From the NCBI RefSeq assembly GCF_000313135.1, contig NW_004457323.1, positions 11,135 to 49,562 on the forward strand: a stretch of DNA of 38,428 nucleotides, read 5' to 3'. Below, piece by piece: positions 1 through 11,566 of this stretch (position 1 is the first letter of the stretch; each line of letters begins with the position of its first letter). Both the position numbers and the translations under genes were made by a program. A model generated the notes under the pieces. The model worked only from the letters and a program-made list of their open reading frames with translations. It made no database searches and had not been told where the DNA came from. Origin of the DNA: Acanthamoeba castellanii str. Neff. Lineage: Eukaryota; Discosea; Longamoebia; Acanthamoebidae.

Positions 1-2019
1 GGTTCCTTTGCACCCAACCGAGGTACTTCTGACGCACGCACGCACGCACGCACGCGTGTGGCTGATCTCTCCCCAATGACCACAGGTTACCTGTACATCA
101 CGATTATCAATAACGTCTCCATCACGGTACCGCACGCAGCGCGCCTTTTGCGAGCCATGCCCTCAGCTCAGACGACTGACGATGCACACGTGTACGCACC
201 TGCGATGGACATGCGTGGCACGTGCAGGTGGCGATGTACTACCTGGTCATGTTCTACGAAGCTCTCGCTGAAGATCTCAAACCCTTCCGTCCTGGTGCGT
301 AGCTGCCTTACGCCCACCGCGACTGCAGTGTTTAAGAGCAAGGGACTTGGCAGGCCTAACAACAACAACTACAACAGTGGCCAAGTTTCTATGCGTGAAG
401 GCGGTCATCTTCTTCGCGTTCTGGCAGGGCGTTGCCATTGCCATCCTTGCTCACTTCGGTGTGCTCCACGATGTACGTCGACTGGCAGCCACTGCTCAAG
501 GCGGGGGCCATTATGATCATTCATTATTACTTGTTAGTTTTGGTTGGTTGGTTGGTTGGTTGGTTGGCGGATAAAGGAAGAAGGATTAACGTGCGCCGTG
601 TGTCCATTTGTGGTGTGGGGCAGGTGGGCAAATGGACGTCGGAGGACGTGGCGCGCGGGCTGCAGGATTTTATCATCTGCGTCGAGATGTTGCCCATGTC
701 TCTCGCGTTTGCCTATGCCTTTGGTGCGCGATCTTTCCTCGAGCCCGACTCCACGCACCTGCTCTCCGAAATTGAGGGACTGGGCAACGTGCTCAAGAAC
801 TACCGGGTACTACCGCCACACCCGCCTCCGCGCGCTTGGCTGGCGTGCTCTTTTGGCCGGCACCACGTAGGATGGGACTCTGCTGACTCCCTCGTTCGCG
901 CCTGCCGCGGTGGGGCACGCAGGAGCTGCAGCACAACTTCGCGCCGGTCATGCAGAACTTCCGGGACGTGGCCGACGTGCGAGACGTGCTCGGGGACACC
1001 TACCGATCGTTCGCCCAGGGACCCCGCCGGCACGTGGTCGCCGCCGACTTCCTCTCGCTCTCGCCCGAGGAGCAGCTCCTGCGGGTGGTGAAGCAGGGCT
1101 GGCTCATGAAAGGCGGCACCATCAACAAGCTCGTACGCCCACGTCACCTCCCCGTTTTCTGTCGTTTTGGATCGGCCGCAGTTCTTGCATCGATCTCACG
1201 ACCAGGACCTTTTCACTCACTCACCCACTCACTCACTCACGCTCTCGTTGTAGTGGAAAAAGCGCTGGGTGGTGTTCATCAACAACCCGTGGGGCATCTT
1301 GTACTACGAGAAGAGTCCCTTCGTCAGCGAAGACGACGACGTACCCATCTCCTGAGGAGTCATTCGGGTTATGGTACATCTCTCTAACATTCGAGGGACG
1401 TGCAGGCCACCGACTCAGACGACGAACTCGCCATGCGAATGCAGAAGCGCGCCAAGCTTCTGGCCAAGAAGGTGCTCATCAAGGACATGGACGAGCACCA
1501 TGAGAACCAGCGCAGGCCCCTCGCCTTCATAGATTTGACCAATGGTACTCCTCCTCCAAACCCTCTCTGCGACGCAAACGGTTCAATGGAGTGGCCTCAT
1601 CTGCCTGCTGACCCCCCGAGTGCATGCACAGTCAGCAAAGTCGTGGACACCTCGCGGCGAGGCCTCCTCACATTTTGGCGCGTGGAGAACACCTTCTGCC
1701 TCGTCACCGTGAGCACGGGGCGCATCTACACCTTCCTCGCCTCCTCGCCTCATGTACGCGCCCCTTTGTCCGGTCCCCGCACGAACGCCTGCGTGACCTA
1801 CTCACTCTCTGGCCTCCTCCTCTGGACCGCCACCCCCCCCCCACCTCCCCCCCACTCCCCAATTGTATACAGGAAGTGGCCGAGTGGAAGGCTGTGCTGG
1901 AGCAGGGCCTGGAGGCCGTGGCCTCGGCGCCCGACGCCCTGGCTCACGCCGACTCGGATCTGGAGGCCAGCTTCGACGAAGACTCCATCAACTATGGCAC
2001 CATTGCCGCTACTATTTAA
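1..2019 (+). CDS. TMEM184/OST-alpha-like (DUF300) membrane protein with C-terminal PH domain, 5' end missing
   Basis: Ten phase-consistent exons (about 1-22, 86-126, 228-294, 378-472, 624-806, 923-1132, 1254-1340, 1406-1544, 1632-1753, 1873-2019) give 370 residues ending at TAA 2017-2019; the start lies upstream of the window. The first part carries the conserved blocks of the TMEM184/organic-solute-transporter-alpha family: a GYLYI block, then YYLVMFYEAL and LKPFRP, the helix FLCVKAVIFFAFWQG, and LQDFIICVEM. After that family region the frame continues into a pleckstrin-homology fold: KQGWLMKGG, then WKKRWVVFINN, YYEK, RIYTFLAS and the C-terminal helix with VAEWKAVLEQGL. The PH exons are joined in frame, so this looks like one polypeptide. 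Family members are seven-helix proteins of plasma and endosomal membranes; a PH domain would add phosphoinositide or protein binding (inference). Family assignment is firm; substrate is unknown. Confidence 0.85.
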
Positions 2020-2361
2020 CACGCGCGCGTGCCCCTCCTCGGGGGAAGCGCTTCACATCTACCGACGATGTACATATAATAATGAAGAAGAAGGAGCACC
2101 ACGCCAACCGTCCCCGCAGGGCCGTGTTTTCTTCTTCTTGTGCTAGTGTGGAGTGCGTGAATGAGGGGCAATTTTTTGTGCCATTTCATTTATCCGCATC
2201 ATTCCGTTTATTTTGATTTTCATTTATTGCCCCTCCGCAGCCCCCCAGCCTCCGCCCCGCGTCGCCCGTGGTGGGGAGTCAAAAAAGCAGACGCGTCCCC
2301 TCTACCACCGACAAGCCACCCTGGGACTCTTCCTCTCCCTCGCACTCGAGTGCGGCGGAAG
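2020..2361. other. Intergenic spacer between the DUF300-PH gene and the kinase gene
   Basis: These 342 bases hold the 3' trailer of the upstream gene and the leader of the next one. AT-rich stretches near 2069-2080 and 2160-2225 are the only departures from local GC-rich sequence. I see no further gene and no clear TATA box. Confidence 0.5.
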
Positions 2362-4957
2362 ATGATGATGGACGCGGCCTCCACGGGACCAGGAAGCGGA
2401 ACTGCCCCTTCCTCGGCCATCGTGTTTATCCTGGGCTCCGATGTGGTGGCCAAGGACTCCCTCCGCATCGCCTTCACTCAACCTCTCACCTCCACCCGCA
2501 ACGTACTCCCCTTCCCCTTTTTCACCACCTCGCTTCGTTCTTTGTTTGTTTGTTTGTTGCCCCCCCCCCGAGAAAAAAATCTTCCCACTAACATCCCTTC
2601 TCTGTGGTGGCCGCGCGTGTAGCCTCTTCGAGAAGCCAACACCAAGTGCGAACGGTACGACCCAACAGATTGGATTTTATTTTATTTTTTGCTGCAAATC
2701 GGTCTGGCGGCAGGCCAACGTTTCCCAAACGTTTTGCGGATGCAGATCGCTGGAGGTCGATGGCCGCCGCTGGAACCTCCGAGTACACAATGAAGGCCGT
2801 CGCTTCACAGAAGGTGCCCCTCTCCCAACTAAATCCACGACGCCACACATCTTTCCTCCTCACGCCCTGAACCCTTCCAATCTATCCACCTCTTGCCTGC
2901 CTGGGTGGCCTACTCACACGCGTGGTGTGTCATGTGTGTCGTGTGTGTCGTGTGTGTGTGTGACGGCAGTGTCGCGCGAGCTGTTCATCCGCAGTGCTGA
3001 CGCCTTCGTGCTGGCCTTCAACGTGGGTGTGCGCTCCTCGTTCCTCGACCTCCACGCCATCTGGGACGAACTGCACCGGCACGTGCACCCACTCACCCAG
3101 GCACCGCCACATGGCAATGTGTTCCCTAGCTCCCCACGTCGCCTGTCTGGCCTGTCTGGTCTGTCTGTCTAACCAGAGGTCCGTGGCGCGTGCACGTTGG
3201 GTGGGTGGGGTGGGTGTGGGTGTGCAGGGTACGGGGCGAGGAGAGGGTGCGGGCCAAGGCCCTGGTGGCCTTCCGTGCCGGGGAGCGCGGCGGTGAGGGT
3301 GGCGCAGGCGGGCGGGAGGAGGTGAGCCAGGACGAGATGGAGGCCCTCGCGCGGGAGTGGGGCTGTCCGCTGTTCGAGTACTGCCCACGCTCGCCCCACC
3401 ACCACCACCACCCGGACCCCGTGTTCATCGACCTCGTGCGCCAACTCCCGGATCCCTCCACCACCAGCACTACCAGCACCAGCACCAGCAGTTCCGCCTC
3501 CTCCACATCTTCATCCACATCGACGTCCACCGCCACCACCGCCGCGTCATCAACGGCAGCGGCGGCGGCAGGGTCGGACCGCAAGAGCGGACGGTCCAAG
3601 TCACACAAGGGCCTCAAGAGCCTCATCCGCTCCTCCAGTCCCTCCTCCTCCTCCAAATCGCGCGATGCCTCCTCTGCTCCCTCGTCTCCATCGCCTCCCA
3701 CACTATCCTCCTCCTCCTCCTCCTCTTCGTCGTCGTCGTCGTCGTCGTCTACAACCACGTCCTCCTCATCCTCCTCCTCGTCGTCGTCGTTGTCGTCCAT
3801 GTCCAAACATCGTTCGCGTACGGCCAAGCTACAGCGCAAGGAAGAGCGCGACCGGGTCGCTTCCTCCTCTGCTGGTACCCCTCCCATCCCCCCCTCATCA
3901 TATTTATATTTTACATCTTTTTTTAAATCCACATGCGCGCACACACGCACACATACACGCACACACACATCGTGTATACATCATAAATGAATGCATGGCT
4001 GCACCCGGTCTATGCGCTCACTCCAATCCCCATTCGCATGCGGCAGAGGTCAAATCGGTGTCGGTGCGGGAGACGCCGCCTCCGGCCCCGCTCTCCCCCG
4101 ACCTGCTTCCGCCGCACCTGCAGGACGATACGCCCCTTCTTGTACTTGCCCCACCAGCCACCAGCCACCACCAGCCACCACCAGCCACCAATACCACCCC
4201 AACCACGCCACCACCGCCGCATGCCCCGCAGCCCCATCATATACCGCGTGTGTGTGGCCTACCGGGGTGCTCCCATCCGCGTGTTCACTTCCGGTTGGCT
4301 GACTGGCTGGGTTGCGGTTGGGTTCGTGGTCACACGTCACCAGTCGGAGATGGGCAAGCTGCTGGCCAAGCTGGAGATGCTGCAGTACGAGCAGATATTC
4401 GAGGAGCAGGCCATCGACATACCCACCCTCAAGCTCCTCTCCGACGAGGTATATGATTACCCCCCCCCCTATTGCGACCCCCCCACCAGCATCATGTTAC
4501 CAATGTGTGAGGGGGCCGCTTGTCGCCTGGGTCCTCATCATAGCTAACACACGACACACACACGACACGACACGACACGATCAACGACGTACACGACACA
4601 CACACACAATCAAATGCAGGATCTGGAGAAGATCGGGGTGCGTGCGCTGGGCCATCGGCGGAAGCTCATGGCGGCCGTGCGGGAGCCCGAGGAGGGGCGC
4701 GCCGGAGGCTCCGGCTTGCTGCTGGGTCCCCTCCTGGGCGGGTCCCGCAGTGCGGCGGGGCAGCAGCTGCCCAGCCACGCCCGCTCGGGGGTGGCCATGA
4801 TCGACCACGACGACCTCGTGCTGGGCGAAAAGCTCGGCTCCGGCTCCTTTGGCGCCGTCTACCGCGGCATCCTGCGGGGCACCACCCAGGTCGCCGTCAA
4901 GCAGCTCAAGGACGTCGATAACCAGGCCGCCCTCCTCGCCGAAGCCCGCCTCATGGG

Positions 4958-5018
<61 letters not shown>

Positions 5019-5315
5019 ACACATGGCACCACTTGCGTGTGTCGTGCGTATGCGGTGTGTGGCGTCGTGCGCTTGCAGATGATCACTCGTCGTGTGTGTT
5101 TTGTATGTTGATAACGCAGACGCATCTCGCCGCACTTCAACGTGGTGCGGTTCTACGGCGTGTCGCAGTGGGGCGACCTGCTCAACCTGGTGGTGGAGTA
5201 CGTGCCCGACGGGTCGCTCGACGAGTACCTGCGGGAGCACATCGACGAACTGCCCCTCAACGTGCTCATCGACATGTGCAAGAACGTGGCCTCTGGTATC
5301 TCTCTCTCTCTCTCT

Positions 5316-5364
<49 letters not shown>

Positions 5365-8300
5365 CATACCATTCCATCACTTCCCCACAGGGTGACCGTT
5401 GCTGCCAAGCCAAGCCAAGCCTGACGCGTGTGTTTGTGGTGTTGTGTGTTTGTGGTGGTGGTGGTGGGGGGGGGGCAGGGATGGAGCACCTGCACAAGCA
5501 CAACATCGTGCACCGGGACCTGGCGGCGCGCAACCTGCTGCTGGACAAGCGGCAGCACGGCATGCACACGATCAAGGTGTGCGACTTTGGGCTGTCGCGT
5601 GCACTCGAGGACACCTACTACCGCGCCACCCACTCCAAGATGCCCGTCAAGTGGACCAGCCCGGAGGCCATCCGCTACCGCAAGTTCACCTCCAAGAGCG
5701 ACGTGTGGAGCTACGGCGTCACCATCTGGGAGGTACGACACACACGACACACGCACACGACATACAATGGCACACTGCTCACGCGTGTGTGGCGCTATGG
5801 TGATCGCCATCGTCATGTGGTCCGGTGTGCGCCTACATCCCATCCCCATCCCACCCCATCCCACCCCATCCCCATCCCATGCGTATGTCCAGATATTCAG
5901 CTACGGGGAGATTCCCTACAGCACCATCTCCAACCAGGAGCTGCTCGACCACCTGGACAAGGGCTACCGCCTGCCCTGCCCCGCCGCCTGCCCCCGCAAG
6001 CTCTACCTCCTCATGCTGTACGCTGCTCCATCGACGACCTCCCCACCCACCACCCCCTCCGCACACTTCCACCACCCCCCCCCAATCTACTACCCTCCAA
6101 ACGTGTGCGCACTCACACTCGACACTCGCCACACGCACACTCGACACACGATCGTGGCGGCGACAGGCGGTGCATGGACGAGGACCCGGAGCGGCGTCCG
6201 TCGTTCTACGAGATCTACCGGGAGCTGCAGCTGTACCAGAAGGAGCTCATGTCCAAGGTGCGCATCCGGAACTACTACGAGGACATGGACGGGCAGTACA
6301 CGAGCGTCATCTTCTTCGACAACCAGATCCTCGCCGAAGTGCGCAAGGAGGACCAGCTCGTATGCCCACCCCCACCCCCACCCTCCCCCCCGCGCCTTCT
6401 TCTTCTTGGCGCCTTTTAGCTGGCTACCCCCCCTGCGGCGGCGGCGGAGGGGGTGTGCGTTCATGTGCCGCGGACACTCGTGTGACGCTGCTTACCCCCT
6501 GGGGGGCGGGCGGGCTGCGTGTGGTGCGGATGCGCAGCTGCAGAACGAGGCCGATGGCGACACGGGGGGGCGCCACACCGAGAACGACGAGGGGCACGAC
6601 GACGACGAGGAGGGCGAGGGCGAGAAGGAGATCTCGTTCAGGCCCGCCCCGCTCCGCGCGTCCTTCTCCACGCCGGGCCTGCCCTCCGTCGAACCCTGCC
6701 CCCCGCGCCTCACCCGCAGCGTTGGCGTCAAGTACATTCCCCCCCCCCAATCCCCACCCCCGCCCCCATCCCTCCTCGCTCTCTCATGAGCAGCAGCAGC
6801 AGCAGCAGCGTCACCCTTGGTTGGGGTGGGGTGGGGTGGGGTGGGCTCCTACTCCCCCCTCCCCTCTTCAATTGGCTGACGTCTGTCCGTTGGTGGGGTG
6901 GGGCTGGGCTGGGCAGGAATCTGCTCAAGAGCCGAAGTTCGGACGACAAGGTGCCGAGCTCGCGCATGATCGAGTTCCCGGCGGGCCTCAAGAAGCAGCG
7001 TCCCAAGGCGCGCAGCTTCCCCGAGACCCCCAGCCACCTGGTCACCAAGAAGGCTGGGGCGGCACACCCCTCCTCCGCGTCTCCTCCCGCCTCCGACCAG
7101 CCCCACCACCACCACGACCACGACCACCACCACGGCGGCGACGACGACGGCGACGGCGACGCGGACTTCTACGGTACTACCCCCCAAATGCTCGTGCAGC
7201 TGCCTCTTCTTCCCCCGCCTCGCCTTCTCACGGGTTGTCGTCGTGTCGTGTCGCGTGCGGTGGTGCGTGTCGCGTGTCGTCTGGTGGCGGTGGACATGCA
7301 CTGGGCAGGCGCGCTCAAGTTCACTCTCGAGACGCGAATAGACTGCCGCAAGGTGCCGGCGTCGGACGACGAGCCCCTGGGCGGCATCCAGTGCCTGCTG
7401 CGGGTGCACGATCGGGTGTGGTGCGGCCACGCCAAGGGACACATCTCCATCTGGGACGCACGGGTACCACCACCCGACCCACCACCAGCCACCCCACTCG
7501 TCCGGCCCATTTTATGCCGCCGCCGCCGCCGCCGCCGCCGCTGCTATGGGTCGGTTGGTGTGGGCGACCTCTCTTAACGACCTCTTCATGCGGCGGTGGC
7601 GGCTCGTGGTGGCTGGTGTGATGCAGAGTGGGAGCTTCCTGGCCAAGATCCAGGGGTCGGTCAAGGAGAAGGAGAAGATCTACAGCCTGCTGCTGGTCGA
7701 GGGCAAGGTGTGGAGCTGCTCCGACGAACGCTACAGCAAGTGCGTCATTCGCATCTGGGACGCACACGACGTACGTCGACCCCCACTCCCAAGCAGCAGC
7801 AGCAGCAGCAGCCGCAGCCGTGAATTCGTGCTTTGTGGGTTGCCGACGCTTCGCCAAGTGCTGACTGGTATATGATTGGGGGGGGACCAAACAAACAAAC
7901 AAACAAACAAACAAAACCACAACAGTTGTCGCAGGTGGGCGAGCTGCGGGGGCACGAGAGCATGGTGCGGTGCATGGCGGTGGTGCAGATGCAGACCGGG
8001 AGCGTGATCGGGGGCGGGTCCACGCTCTCCCGCTCAGCGCCGGTGAGTTCGCTGCGCACGAGCACGCACGTGTGGTCGGCCGACGTACAGGGGAACATCA
8101 TCATCTGGGATCCGCTCCGCATGGCCGCCGCACGCGAGGTGGCGGTGGCGCGCGGCGAGGCCATCTTCTCGCTGTGCCAGGTGGGGCGCTCCGTGTGGAT
8201 CGGCACCTCGGGCCAGATCTTCTCCGTCGACCTCCAGACCTTTGCCATGTTCAACTGGCGCGGCCACGAGCGACCCATCAACGACCTCATCTACCACGAC

Positions 8301-8937
8301 GGCCTCGTGTGGACCGCCTCCAACGACGGCACCATCAAGGTGACCACCACCAGCCCACCCACCATCACCACCTCACCAGCATCACCACCCACGACCACCA
8401 CCCGCCACCAGCCACCGCCACCGCCACCACGACGCCGTGACCCCCCCCTCTGCTAACACGGCAGCACGGCGCGCCCCGTGGGTGTAGGTGTGGGAGGGAG
8501 GGAGCACCCCGCAGGACGTGCACCTGGTGAAGGAGTTCAACGTGCTCCCGGGCTCCATCCTGTGCCTCCACAGGTTCGCACTGGCCAACGGAAAGCACCT
8601 CATCTGCGGAGGACACACCGACGGAGCCATCCTCGCGTGGAACCCCCAGGTGCGTACCCCCCCCCTTCATACGTTCGTTCCCCCAAGGCCCTGTCGCTCA
8701 TGGGTGGCCTCCCGTTGGCGACGGCGTGTGTGCGTGTGTGTGTGTGCGTGCGTGTAGAACGCGGGCGAGGTGGCACGGTTCGGAGAGCAAGAGAGCGGAG
8801 TGCGCAGCCTCCTATGGGTGGAGGGAAACACCGCCCACCACCTGGACGACACCGGGGAGCCCTCGCGCAGGCTGGCATTGTGGGCGGGGTCCCGCGACGG
8901 CACCATCCACGTGTGGCAGCTCGAAGGGAGTGAGTAA
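2362..8937 (+). CDS. Multidomain tyrosine kinase: degenerate Ras-like domain, SAM, protein kinase, WD40 propeller
   Basis: Nineteen exons in consistent phase (about 2362-2502, 2623-2654, 2746-2813, 2970-3082, 3241-3874, 4047-4141, 4344-4448, 4620-4957, 5120-5295, 5479-5732, 5893-6017, 6167-6359, 6538-6731, 6917-7173, 7309-7463, 7627-7770, 7935-8339, 8488-8649, 8758-8937) give about 1256 residues. Residues ~18-190 are Ras-like but with altered nucleotide motifs. A Ser/Thr-rich linker runs to ~330. A SAM domain is at ~362-418 ([18 protein letters not shown], then LKLLSDEDLEKIGV). The kinase spans ~460-720: [11 protein letters not shown] glycine loop, VAVKQLK lysine, HRDLAARN catalytic loop, [31 protein letters not shown] marks a tyrosine kinase. 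An acidic and His-rich linker precedes seven WD40 blades (~909-1256) with endings such as ISIWDA, IRIWDA, IIIWDP, IKVWEG, LAWNP and IHVWQL. The start of exon 5 (non-CAG acceptor) is the least certain join. Catalytically intact kinase; ligand or partner unknown. Confidence 0.85.
4960..5017. repeat. (CA)n microsatellite in kinase intron
   Basis: An almost pure dinucleotide run fills most of the intron between the exon ending at 4957 and the one starting at 5120. It is not coding although several frames stay open through it. Confidence 0.95.
5299..5361. repeat. (TC)n(CA)n compound microsatellite in kinase intron
   Basis: A TC run passes directly into a CA run inside the intron between the exons ending at 5295 and starting at 5479. 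Confidence 0.95.
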
Positions 8938-9112
8938 GTCTCAGCGCTGCACCGCAGTCGTCGACTGCCAGCGCCATCCCATCCCTGGAAGTCTCCTCGC
9001 CCGTCTCCTTCCCCCGATGGGGGATGATGCTATGGGCTCACCTTTCCTTCCCCCACTCACCACGCCTCCCTCATTAGCCCCACTTGCGCTTCTTCTTCTT
9101 CAGCCGTGCTTT

Positions 9113-10370
9113 TTATTCGCTCGGGGCGGGGGGCCGATCCGCCGCGGGAGTAGAATCGTTATTATTGTCCCTTTGGTGTCGCTTTCGTGGCCTCTTGTCG
9201 AGGTTGGCCGTGGGCGCCTTGAAGAAGCCGTTCTCGTCGAGGTTGAGCGCGGCGATCTTCTTGGCCGTTGTGGCTTCGTTGAGGTGCGCAAGCACGTCCT
9301 CCTCCTTGGCTTCGTACTCGGACAGCTTCATGCCCATGCGGCCCTCAATCGTAAGCAGCCTCTCCACGTCGTTCTGTCGCGCCGATCAACACACGACACA
9401 CAACACCGATTACGTGGGGTTGAGTTGCGCGCCCTGCGGCAAGGGCGGCGCAGGGTGTAGGGTTTCTCGCCGCGAGGGCGTACCTGCGTGACAAGCGTGA
9501 TGGCCGTTCCGGGCCGACCTGCGCGCGCCGTACGTCCCACCTACAGTGCGCGCGCCCTCAGCCTTGAGTTGAGCAGAGGGTGTGTCGTGTGTGTGTCGTG
9601 TGTTTTGCGTACTCGGTGGATGTAGTCCTTGGCTGCGCCGGGCACGTCGTAGTTGATGACCACTCCCACGGTGGGGATGTCCAAGCCTCTGGATCACGGC
9701 CAGGTGAGCGAGGGCGGGGCCATATTTAGGGGACCCCCCAATGGGGAGGAGGGCAACCACCGGGGTGGTGGGGATTTGGGGGCCTACCGCGACGCGACGT
9801 CGGTGGCGACGAGCACACGCACGATCCGGCTCTTGAACCGCCGCAGGGATTGGTTGCGTTGGTTCTGCGCGATGCGCGAATGGAGAGGCGCAGAGGGGAC
9901 GTCGAGCAGCCGCAACGTCTCGGCGAGCAGCTGCGCCGCATTGCACGTGGAGGCGAACACGATGATCTGCTCGGGCAACGCCGGCGGCGCGGGGGCCGGC
10001 TCGGCGAGGAACGTGCGCAGGAGGTAGACCAGATAGCAGTCCTTGATGCGCGCTGGCATGAACATGTACCGCTGCAAAAACAACATCCGCCCCGCCCAAC
10101 AATCAGCCCTCCGCGCGCGTCTCGAGACCACGCACGCACACACGCACACGCGCCGCCGTCGTGGTGGTGGGGAGGGCGCGGAGGTAGTGAACCTGGTTGA
10201 GGGTGTCGAGAGGCTGGTATTTGACGGTGGCTTCGAAGCGGAAGGCGTTCTGTCCGATGACGTGCTCCAGCTTGCGGAGCGACGAAGTCATGGTGGCGGA
10301 AAACAGCAGCGTTTGGCTGCCAATCGGAGGAGGAGGAGGAGGAGGAGGAGGAGGCACCACACACGTGATG

Positions 10371-10404
<34 letters not shown>

Positions 10405-11290
10405 ACATCATTGGAAGCATCAGGTACTGCGACTACGACGACGACGACGACGACGACGTGGGCGCTGCAACGGTACCGTTTGGCGGGGAGGACGGGGAGG
10501 AGCTGGCCGAGGGCGGGGGCGAAGGCGGGGTCGAGCAGGCGATCGGCCTCGTCGAGGACGAGGAAGCGGAGGCCCGCCACGAGGCCCCGGTGGTCGTCCT
10601 GCAGGAGCAGGTCGACGAGCCGCCCCGGCGTGGCCACCACGATGTGCGGCCGCTTGGAAAGCAGCTGGCTCTGCTTGGTACGCTCCATGCCACCCACCAC
10701 CAGCGTGACGCGTGCCGAGATGGCCGCCCCGAGCGCGCGGAACTGCTCCGCGATTTGCATCGCCAGCTCTCTGCGCGCGCGGACAACACGACACAGCCCA
10801 ACACACACACACACGTGGTGGACCGGTTAGCACCACCAGCACCGGCACCACCGCCGCGGCCGCCACCAGCGGTACCCCGGTGGTTACAAACGCATCCGCT
10901 AGCGGTGCTCACTTCACTGGGTCGCGCGTGCGTCCGGCCGCAGGGGGGGGGTGGAGGAGGAGGAGAAGCGGGGGGTGGGGTGGGGTGGGNNNNNNNNNNN
11001 NNNNNNNNNNCCACGCCCCCACCCCCACCTCGCCCCAGGTGCGGCCAGCCGGCCCCAGCTTCGTATCCTCTCCGCCCTCCACCACCTGCTCCTCCTCCAC
11101 CTCCACCTCCACCACCTCGGCCACGCCCGGTTCCTCGTCCACCTCCACCACGGCTGCTGGTGCTGGTTGTGGTGCTGGTTTGGGACCCCTCGGCCGCCGC
11201 TTCCTTGCCAGGGACCACACTGGCCGCCTGCCCCTCCTCGCGCTTCCGCTTGCCCGTGCCGCTTCTCCTCCGGGTGCCCTTTTTCATCAT
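9113..11290 (-). CDS. DDX49: DEAD-box ATP-dependent RNA helicase, DDX49/Dbp8 type, N-terminal part interrupted by assembly gap
   Basis: Minus-strand exons at about 10770-10477, 10316-10193, 10071-9788, 9688-9613, 9540-9484 and 9373-9113 join in phase. In order they show RELAMQ (motif Ia), [11 protein letters not shown] (Ib), [10 protein letters not shown] (II, DEAD), LLFSATM (III, SAT), IIVFAST (IV), ATDVASRGLDIP (V) and [10 protein letters not shown] (VI). The C-terminal [13 protein letters not shown] block and Lys-rich tail resemble DDX49/Dbp8, nucleolar helicases needed for 40S ribosome biogenesis. A Lys/Arg-rich start at ATG 11290 and an acidic stretch come first. The Q motif and Walker A motif I cannot be found, and 10990-11010 is N, so the exon carrying them is probably in the gap. 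The 10771-10990 segment reads [10 protein letters not shown] ... [10 protein letters not shown] in place of the usual LVLTPTRE, and its splice join is unresolved. Confidence 0.85.
10990..11010. other. Assembly gap (21 N)
   Basis: A run of N flanked by G-rich sequence on the left (GGGGTGGGGTGGG) and C-rich sequence on the right. The true length is unknown. It interrupts the 5' part of the DEAD-box helicase gene. Confidence 1.
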
Positions 11291-11566
11291 GGTCGCTGCC
11301 GGCAGGCGTAGTGCTGTGCCCGCCTCCCTAAAAATATGAAGTAGTGGTAGTAGTAGTGGTGGTACGACGACGACGACGACGACGAGGGGGAGGTGCTGGT
11401 GCGGCAATGGGGTGCCCGACGCGTCCAGGAATAGAATAATCTGCTTCTGACCCGGGGCTTTCGCCTCCTTCTTCTTTCGTTCCAAGGGAAATACGGCGTT
11501 TACCGTTTATTTTCTCTCTCGCTTTCCCTTTCTGCCGCCAGGTTTTGAGAGAGCACTTTTTCTTTT

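Noticed and set aside
3700..3800. Poly-Ser run as a separate repeat locus
   Set aside because: It is in frame within exon 5 of the kinase gene and simply encodes the serine linker.
4581..5864. 427-codon minus-strand open frame opposite the kinase gene
   Set aside because: It runs through CA microsatellites and introns of the plus-strand gene, contains long Val-Cys runs and is the complement of well-conserved kinase exons.
5825..7621. 598-codon plus-strand open frame
   Set aside because: Arg/Pro/Ser-rich shadow frame of GC-rich kinase-gene exons and introns; the kinase frame with DPERRP and WD40 motifs is the real one.
10433..11485. 350-codon minus-strand open frame across the N gap
   Set aside because: It translates through N and through low-complexity Gly/Pro sequence; only the segment from ATG 11290 is kept as a possible helicase N-terminus.
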